A stretch of 64,000 bases of DNA from Elmis aenea (taxonomy: Eukaryota > Arthropoda > Insecta > Coleoptera > Elmidae), in NCBI GenBank assembly GCA_947652605.1, contig OX393580.1, forward strand, positions 17,628,159-17,692,158. The letters run 5' to 3'. This document shows positions 57,990 through 64,000 of the stretch, in pieces (position 1 is the first letter of the stretch; each line of letters opens with the position of its first letter). The position numbers and the translations under genes were made by a program. Under the pieces are notes generated by a model. The model saw only the letters and a program-made list of their open reading frames with translations, did not search any database and was not told the origin of the DNA.

Positions 57990-58199
57990 GTGGTCACTCC
58001 AAATCTGCATGGACCTGATCTGATCTTCAAGTTAGGGTTCAGAGGGTCAACCTTATTGCAGTGGTCTTTAAGTCAGCTTTTTTTATTGAGTAAAAAAAGT
58101 CGGGCAAGCATGACCTATTGGCAATAAGGTTTACTAGTACGAGAACCTAACCGGACCAAAATCCAGGATTGCAGACCCAGGATCAGCAGCAAAAGGTAG
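57990..58199 (+). other. Possible spliced, perhaps non-coding, exon
   Basis: The preceding text ATTCAAATTGTTTCAG ends in a splice-acceptor shape, and after about 210 bases CAAAAGGTAG is followed by GTAAAT, a donor shape. The segment is less AT-rich than its surroundings and contains no transposon word I know. The open frame DLRVVTPNLHGPDLIFKLGF ends after 50 codons at TAA 58124, so it would be a terminal or untranslated exon. Evidence is compositional and site-based only. Confidence 0.25.
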
Positions 58200-58718
58200 G
58201 TAAATTTAAGTTTCTCGAATTTGAGATTAAAAATTTTTCGAAACGCTTTAGTACCTTCTAAGAAAAACGTGATTATACAATTGTGTTGAGTAGCGCATGT
58301 ATTTAGAATAAGCGGTCCAAATGTAGGTACAGTATATCCGTCAAAAAATTATTTAAAAAATCGTTTGGAGCTTTAGATGAATTTAATTACGCCAAAGTAG
58401 AGTGAACAAGCCAATTTTAAACTTTAAGAACGTGTTTATCAAACAAACAAGGAGTGGTTTATTTTCTTCGTGCAGAATATTATCTTATTATCTGATAAAT
58501 TGCTAACAATTTAAAAAGCACAAAAATATTTAACATAATCGTAGTAATATTTGTGTAAACTTTAAACGAATTTTAGTCAGTTTCCCCCAATTTCACATTG
58601 TAATTTTGGGCTAGTTAATTCATATTTTTGGACCTCTACAAACGTTAACTATGACCTTTTGAAATAATATTGTGTTTTGACAAGTGTGCAACTATCCTAT
58701 AAATTTCAAATTCTAAAT
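58200..58718. other. No recognisable feature
   Basis: AT-rich gap, nothing seen. Confidence 0.4.
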
Positions 58719-58728
58719 CACTTAGCAT

Positions 58729-59198
58729 CAGGGCTGGCAAATAGGTGGCACGCGTGCCAGACTTGGCACGCGAGCCAAACTTGGTACGCGAGAGATTTTC
58801 GACGGCACCCTAAAGAATTCTATGAATAAATTTGCTTTTAAAATTTTAAACTTTTTCGAAAGGTTTTATTTATTTTTAATTAGTATGCTAATTATCTACC
58901 ACTACATGTTATTTAAATATCAAAAAATTAAAAATACCAGAAAATAACAACTCTCTTTTATCGATACAATAATTTGATCATTACTATACATACAAAATAC
59001 CAACTGTAGCGATGCACGAAACTTTTGATTGCATATGTATTTACACATAAAATCATGACGTTGGCAATACTGAACGAAATAACTGACAGTTGTTTTTGGT
59101 AGGTAGGTTAGGTTAGGTTAGGTACTGGCACGGGGAAAAATTTGTATCTAATCTTATCTTACTTTGGCACATTGATCAAATCCTATTTGCCATCCCTG
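58729..59198. mobile_element. hAT-type MITE of about 470 bases
   Basis: The ends CAGGGCTGGCAAATAGG and (reverse complement) CAGGGATGGCAAATAGG are inverted with one mismatch. Flanks ACTTAGCA plus T at left and ACTTAGCT at right give a near-perfect 8-base duplication (7 of 8). The left third repeats GGCACGCG words. A TTAGG run lies near the right end. No coding sequence. Confidence 0.85.
59108..59122 (+). repeat. Three TTAGG units inside the MITE
   Basis: TTAGGTTAGGTTAGG equals the insect telomere unit three times. It is too short to mark a telomere and is probably a chance or microsatellite run inside the element. Confidence 0.9.
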
Positions 59199-59206
59199 AC
59201 TTAGCT

Positions 59207-59708
59207 TATAAAATATGGGTGCAAACATTTACCACTTCTTTACAGTTACTTTTGCAAGGTTAATATATCTCCACTCTTAATTTTGTCCTAAAATATCAAT
59301 GCCCTTAGCATTAAACTGCTGTATCTTTGTAATTTTACGCACTTAGCTTTTAAGTGACTATTATAGTCGTTACTTCCTGGCAGTCCTTTCTCTGCTTCAA
59401 TTTTCTTCGTGTGCTTTGTAAATTACGTTCGGTATACATTTCTTGAAGGAAATCCACCGCGACATTTGCTTAAGAATTTATGAAGGTGCTTTTGGTACAG
59501 CCACCTTACTACGAGTTTATTATAAATTTGATATTTGCCCCTCGAAATAAATAGAGAACAATGTTTTACCAATCGAAAGCAACGTATAGCTAACTTGTTT
59601 TTTTGCAAGATAATATTTTGTTGTTTTTAATATTCCTGTTCGATAATTATTAACTTGTTTGGTTAATTTCCGAAAGGTTGGACTTTAATGACTTTGTTCA
59701 TTATTTAT
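59207..59708. other. No recognisable feature
   Basis: A 61-codon minus frame (59423-59608) has no motif. Confidence 0.4.
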
Positions 59709-59975
59709 TTAATTACAATCATCAATCATACACGAATATTTATGTCTGATAACTCCACAATGAAATTCTTTTCGTATTGATTTGCGCATATATCCTTTTG
59801 ATAAATGCACAATATTTTTTCCTTCGCGGAAAGTCACTGTTTTATTCAAGCCACGTATTTCAGGAAGAATGCTAATATATGCACTGAATTCCTTCGCCTT
59901 GCTAGAATTATTAAGCGATAAAAACATGATGCTGAATAGAAAGAATTTTAATCTTGGTTTTATTATTTTCTTCAT
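59709..59975 (-). CDS. Candidate small secreted protein, unknown
   Basis: The 88-codon frame begins MKKIIKPRLKFFLFSIMFLS: a short basic start then a hydrophobic stretch, with a plausible signal-peptidase site near SSKA. The mature part has Lys/Arg-rich segments and three Cys near the end (CGV, SCM, DDC). It is on the same strand as, and 5' of, the neuroligin-like exon, but its sequence does not resemble a neuroligin N-terminus. I do not recognise it. In AT-rich DNA an 88-codon frame may be chance, so confidence is low. Confidence 0.25.
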   Translation of the reverse strand: MKKIIKPRLKFFLFSIMFLSLNNSSKAKEFSAYISILPEIRGLNKTVTFREGKNIVHLSKGYMRKSIRKEFHCGVIRHKYSCMIDDCN

Positions 59976-60530
59976 TGTATGATTGCCAAGAAAAATGAGT
60001 TATAGTTTCGACGGTCACCAAAATTAACTTTTGGGTTAATAAATTCGCGGTGTTTAATTACGTTTTAGCTACTTTCTTTAACAAATTGGTTTACCTTGTT
60101 TCGTACAATCGGTTTGGGGCATGTTTGTGGCTTGAAAATTTAATTTTAATAATTTAAAAGGCTTCGTTAACGGTTTAATTTTAAATGAACGAATACCTTG
60201 TTTTATGTTGTGGAAAAGCGAAATAATACACGATAATTGAATGATTAACTTCCTTTTAACCCGAGAAACACTTTTGACATCGCTGTTTTACACTGGCAAT
60301 TATGGTAATTTATGATGACGTCCACGAAGAGATACCTTCTTAAGTATTTTATAATAGTATATTTTATATTACATAACAAGAGTTGTAAAAAGCATATTAC
60401 GCACGAGTGCATAATTGCTGTACAACTCGTGTTATGTAGCTTACTTTTTCTACGAACACATAATATCTACGATTTTAACGGCTTTTTGGCTAATATACAC
60501 ATGTAATTAGGTATGTTCTTGCCAATTTTC
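59976..60530. other. No recognisable feature
   Basis: Short plus frame at 60312 contains an imperfect inverted stretch (ACATAACAAGAGTTGTA with GTACAACTCGTGTTATG), otherwise featureless. Confidence 0.4.
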
Positions 60531-61382
60531 ACGTAAGCCTACTTTGATATTTCTAGACAAGTGTGCGTTTTGCTTACGATGCATTATAGTTATAACTCAC
60601 AAGGGAAGGTCACGATACGTTGTCGCTAGAATTTGATTCCGGCTGTGTTTATTACATCAAGGGCATTAAAACTAAATATTTTCCAGAGTTCCTGGCCATT
60701 AACTTCGGAAAAATAGGGGAAAAACTGAATAGCTGATTAATAAAAGTAATATTTGCGATCGCGTTGGCCATGAAACCGTCAAAGACAAAATCGAAATTCT
60801 TCTATTTACCAATAGGCGCATCCTTTGCAAGTAAAATGGTGCAAAGTTTTTGAAAAAATCTTAAACGGTTCCGAAGAAAAACGCAAAAAACGAGGCCTTT
60901 GTAAAAACGGTTTTCCCTATGTTAAACGCCTATGCAAGTCGCATAGATATAGTAATAGAGATATGCGACAACTACTCAATACATAGCGCTTATACAGGGG
61001 CTTCGTTTTTGACGTTTTTCTCCGGAACCGTTCAAGATTTTTTCAAAAACTTTGCACTATTTTACTTGCAAAGGATGCGCCTATTGGTAAATAGAAGAAT
61101 TTAGATTTTGTCTCTGACGGTTTCATGGCCAACGCGATCGCAAAAATGACCTTTTTGTACCAATTTTTCAGTTTTTCCCCTATTTTTCCGAAGTTAATGG
61201 CCAGTGGCACGTATAACTCTAGAAAACATTTAGTTTTGATGCCCTTGATGTAATAAAGACAGCCGGAATCAAATTCTAGCGACAACGTATCGTGACCTTC
61301 CCTTGTCAGTTTACTATCCATGCAGGCAGTGTTTGACGTAAGGCTACTTCGATCTTTCTAGCCAAGTGTGCGTTTTGCTTAC
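60531..61382. repeat. Large palindrome bounded by 47-base direct repeats
   Basis: Direct repeats at 60531-60577 and 61336-61382 start ACGTAAG and share CAAGTGTGCGTTTTGCTTAC, with about four differences. Between them, arms 60598-60900 and 61015-61311 are near-complementary (AGGGAAGGTCACGATACGTT and its exact complement). The long minus frame 61043-61321 is the mirror of the left arm and not a gene. No known terminal motif, so class unknown. Confidence 0.8.
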
Positions 61383-61384
61383 CG

Positions 61385-62640
61385 CGTGTTAGGACTCACT
61401 TACTAGTTACTATGCATACAGGCTGTACGGTAAGAGTCTTTTACGTTAGTGGTGGTAGAAAAAACATTTTGCAGCTTGGATTAAATTTTTTTTTTCAAGA
61501 AATTTTGAAATGAACGTTTAGTCTGCCCACGTTATCTGCTGCCTTATAAGTAATAAACTAATTTGTTGTGATTTCTGGTAACTTAAATTCTCAGTTATAT
61601 GGGAGAACCTTATTAAATATCTTACTAAAGTTCAAGTAATGTTTTTAATTTTCTGCAAAGCCCTTGGATAATTATTATCTAACTGTCAAATGGCTAGTGT
61701 CATGCCTCTAAACGATGGTAATCGTTAGATGCACATGTAATATTACATAACAATACGTGCTTTGATAAGATGGCATGATAGGAATTTATATTACCCTAAT
61801 AAAATTTTAGTATAGTGCAAATTAATGCAAACTGTATTCAATATACCTTAGACTTTAGTCGAAAGTCGACCTTTTAGTCGTTTTAACAAGCAAATAAACT
61901 ATCTACAGACACCTATGCATTATCTAAAAAGTTTCTAAGCCACCCTTAATTTCAGTTATTTCATTGTATTAAATATCATTTTAAAAATCAACGAAGCATT
62001 TTTGTAGATTCTCCCTCAAAAATTATGGCTCTACTTAATTTGTGTTTTCAAGTTAAAATAAAACGATTTGCTTAATGTACTACGGTTCCTTTACAAAGCG
62101 TTTCTAACCAACACGCCATTAACAAAATAAGGAGTTACAGTAGTAAACTAATAATTCACTTTTATTATTATCTTGTTCTCCGTTTTTATGGTCCATGCGT
62201 GCAGAAATTGGCATATTACTTCCCATAAGGGCCTTTTATCTCTAGCCCTCTTTTAAGACATGCGGTACTTTTGTTCTTTATTCGGTTTGCGCGCCAATAA
62301 AGGGGTTGTAACTTAATTTCCGATGGCATTTAGCAAAGTGGATAATAGTCGTCAACGGTTAACATTGTACCTGGCCATTCAACAAAATTGAAAGGATGGG
62401 ACGATTTCTGTGGATTACACAAAATTCCATAACATTTTGAGAAGATATTATTTACTAAAGTTCATTAGCTGTTTTCAAAAGTATATATTAAAAGTCTGCA
62501 TAAGGAATAAGTTTCCTAAAACTTATTTTCTAAAAGTTTTTTATTTCGTAGAAATTTTAGTTTCTTAAATATTGGTCTAATTTTAAAAATCATATATTTT
62601 TTTAAACACCTTTTATGGTGTTTGAGTTATTAATACTTGT
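61385..62640. other. No recognisable feature
   Basis: About 1.25 kb of AT-rich DNA before the minus-strand LINE. Nothing seen. Confidence 0.4.
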
Positions 62641-62770
62641 CTTCAATTTTTTTTCTAATAAATCTTAAAACTAAATACTTAAGAACTAGATTGATGTCTT
62701 CTAGATTGTTTTGACTATATTGTATGCATTCTGACTCGCGCATTATGCTCTGCTTTTTACACAAAACACA

Positions 62771-62884
62771 CTACACGAGTTTAAAGGGCTTGGTCTTCTT
62801 CAATCTTCGGACAAGATGTTGGTTGTCAAGCAGTTGAAGAGCTTCTGCATTCCATATGGCAATCCGTAAGTCTTGCTGTTGCAT
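62771..62884 (-). pseudogene. ORF2 end-to-end fusion, 37 codons
   Basis: The frame is MQQQDLRIAIWNA followed without a break by EALQLLDNQHLVRRLK and ending PFKLV and TAG. The first part is the opening of a jockey endonuclease (compare LKIIAWNPNGL in the intact copy); the second is the last residues of the polymerase protein (compare EAIQLLDNTNIVRRLK). About 850 codons have been removed while keeping frame. No catalytic residue except the first Asn is left. Confidence 0.8.
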
Positions 62885-62911
62885 TATTTATTTTCTGGTT
62901 TATCGAACCTG

Positions 62912-63520
62912 TTATTTATTTGGTCCATCATTTTCATCATTCTTTGCAGCATCTGCATCATGGATGGATCTGACAGACCTAGATGAAGCAAATTCTCCAT
63001 GTTTGTTTCCAGTTACTTGAGCGTATGAAATTCCAGTTATGACATTATTAGGGTTAAATGTTTTTGGTTGATAAGCTGGTTTTTTAGCCTTAATAGCATT
63101 GTCACTTCTCATTTGTAATTCTTTGGCAATAGTACACCCTCTGTAATTAGCAGGATGTGCTTCTGAGCAGTTTATGCACTTCGCAGGAGTATTCCTAGGT
63201 TTAGAGCAGGCCTCTGTCAAGTGGTCGCCCTGCGCACTTAACACAAATAGGATTGCGCTTGCAGAATTTTTTGGGTGTGGCCATATCTCTGATATTTTTT
63301 GCATTGCGGTATAAGTTTGTTACTTCTTACCGCTTTAATTTTAACCTTCATATAGTTTGTGTATTGTATGCCATATATTTTGTTAATGTCATCCGATTTA
63401 TCGAAGGTCATCATATAGTACAAAGGCAGGCGATTATATTTTACATTAGACCCATCTTCAAGTTTTTTGAGTTTTTGCGTCATTTCTTTGGTTTTGAATC
63501 CTCTGTTTCCAATGGGCTAC
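62912..63520 (-). pseudogene. Jockey-like ORF1 (gag) with zinc knuckles, frameshifted
   Basis: Minus-strand reading gives YYMMTFDKSDDINKIY, KVKIKAVRSNKLIPQCKKYQ, RYGHTQK, then in a second frame GDHLTEACSKPRNTPAKCIN and CSEAHPANYRGC, and a tail with ISYAQVTGNK. QCKKYQRYGHT begins the first CCHC knuckle, with the second Cys changed to Tyr; HLTEAC and CINCSEAHPANYRGC complete the others. The frame change lies near 63250. It is 5' truncated near 63530. ORF1 proteins coat LINE RNA. Confidence 0.85.
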
Positions 63521-63544
63521 ACTAAACGCATGTTATAATTTAGA

Positions 63545-63850
63545 TTCAATAGTAAAACCGAAGCCCTGCAGCTCTTGAACAACCAACATCTAGTGAGAAA
63601 GCTTAAACGGACCAATAAGTAGTTTGAGTTAGCGAGTTTTGTAAAGCAGAGCACTGTGCGGTTGTGTAAAGTGTCGTTCTTGAAAACAAGAATACAGAAG
63701 AAAAAAAGAAGACACCAACGGGTGGACTCTTAACTTAAGTAGAACTATCACAAAGACATATTGCTGGTTGGCTAAAGTAGCTAGGTGCAATAAAAAATAC
63801 AGTAAAAAAAAATAGTAATAGGAATTAAAAAATCATAAATTATTCTGTAA
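63545..63850 (+). pseudogene. Jockey-like LINE 3' fragment, plus strand
   Basis: From about 63563 it reads LQLLNNQHLVRKLKRTNK and a stop, matching the C-terminus of ORF2. The 3' untranslated words GACACCAACGGGTGGACT and TAACTTAAGTAGAAC follow. It abuts the minus-strand gag copy. No clean poly(A). Confidence 0.65.
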
Positions 63851-64000
63851 GTTGAAGAAATTCTTAAATTATTTAGGTTTATTTGTGTTTCATTAAGTAC
63901 AGCTAGTTTATTTACGTAATGTTTTGTTTTGTTTTCCAGTGGCCACTTTGATTAAACTTAACAAGTACCTACTATAATATTGTTATAACTTGCTTATTTT
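63851..64000. other. No recognisable feature
   Basis: AT-rich end of window; nothing seen. Confidence 0.4.

Larger units (their letters stand above)
62640..63530 (-). mobile_element. Internally deleted jockey-like LINE, minus strand
   Basis: Reading right to left it has ORF1 with zinc knuckles, a 27-base gap, then a 37-codon remnant of ORF2, and an untranslated tail with an A-run near 62650. ORF2 has lost nearly all of the endonuclease and reverse transcriptase. Related by its C-terminal words and tail to the intact copy at 36069 and to the fragment at 63545. Confidence 0.8.

Noticed and set aside
59108..59122. TTAGG triplet as an interstitial telomere
   Set aside because: Only three units inside a hAT MITE; far too short.
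61043..61321. 92-codon minus frame as a gene
   Set aside because: It lies inside one arm of a palindrome and mirrors non-coding sequence of the other arm; no motif.
60531..61382. 47-base direct repeats as short LTRs
   Set aside because: No primer-binding site, polypurine tract or gag-pol sequence between them; the interior is a palindrome.

Overview
This is eukaryotic, very AT-rich DNA, almost certainly from an insect. The mix of transposons (Tc1/mariner, piggyBac, hAT and jockey-like elements) and one neuroligin-type esterase exon support this; a beetle is plausible but cannot be proved from the window. Nothing bacterial is present. The only confident host coding sequence is a 156-bp exon on the minus strand (17594-17749) with clean splice sites. 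Neuroligin genes have very long introns, so much of the window may be intron, although no second exon was found. A minus-strand 88-residue reading frame with a signal-peptide-like start (59709-59975) is the only other host-gene candidate and is weak.

The rest is a dense, layered set of transposable elements. (1) About fourteen TA-flanked elements end in CAGGGTG or a close variant. Many are long palindromes (foldbacks): 678-1742, 5842-7351, 7733-9130, 9824-11581, 20209-21724, 23537-25356, 27353-27977, 31136-31881 and 48756-50293. One-armed remnants lie at 5325 and 32988, and shorter TIR-type relatives at 34421, 44320 and 57015. Two carry remnants of an IS630/Tc1/mariner transposase with DD41D-like spacing, which ties the termini to that superfamily. 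(2) A 2.3-kb piggyBac-like element with a broken transposase (2026-4359), a 580-bp piggyBac-like derivative keeping only the Cys-rich tail (46836-47415), and a TTAA-bounded carrier with a foldback inside it (9579-12048). (3) Four hAT-type MITEs with 7- or 8-base matching target duplications (29257, 45430, 55882, 58729). (4) Non-LTR retrotransposons: a young jockey-like copy with an intact 885-codon ORF2, poly(A) and target duplication (36069-39278); an internally deleted gag copy (62640-63530, minus); and several pol remnants. (5) Two copies of a hairpin-bracketed repeat holding the first exon of a possible tyrosine-recombinase (Crypton-like) gene (1-545 and 41955-42790).

Relative ages can be read from nesting. 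A foldback interrupts the LINE pol at 22.4-25.9 kb. The sibling LINE at 33.8-35.4 kb is uninterrupted there but carries a different element at 34421, whose exact empty site is preserved at 25.89 kb. A third foldback split an inverted duplication of a mariner tail at 48.75 kb, with the other arm preserving the empty site. Together these give natural evidence that the CAGGGTG elements inserted at TA. The most interesting signal is the shared modular plan of the foldback arms across otherwise diverged families, together with a spacer that sits in opposite orientation in two related copies.
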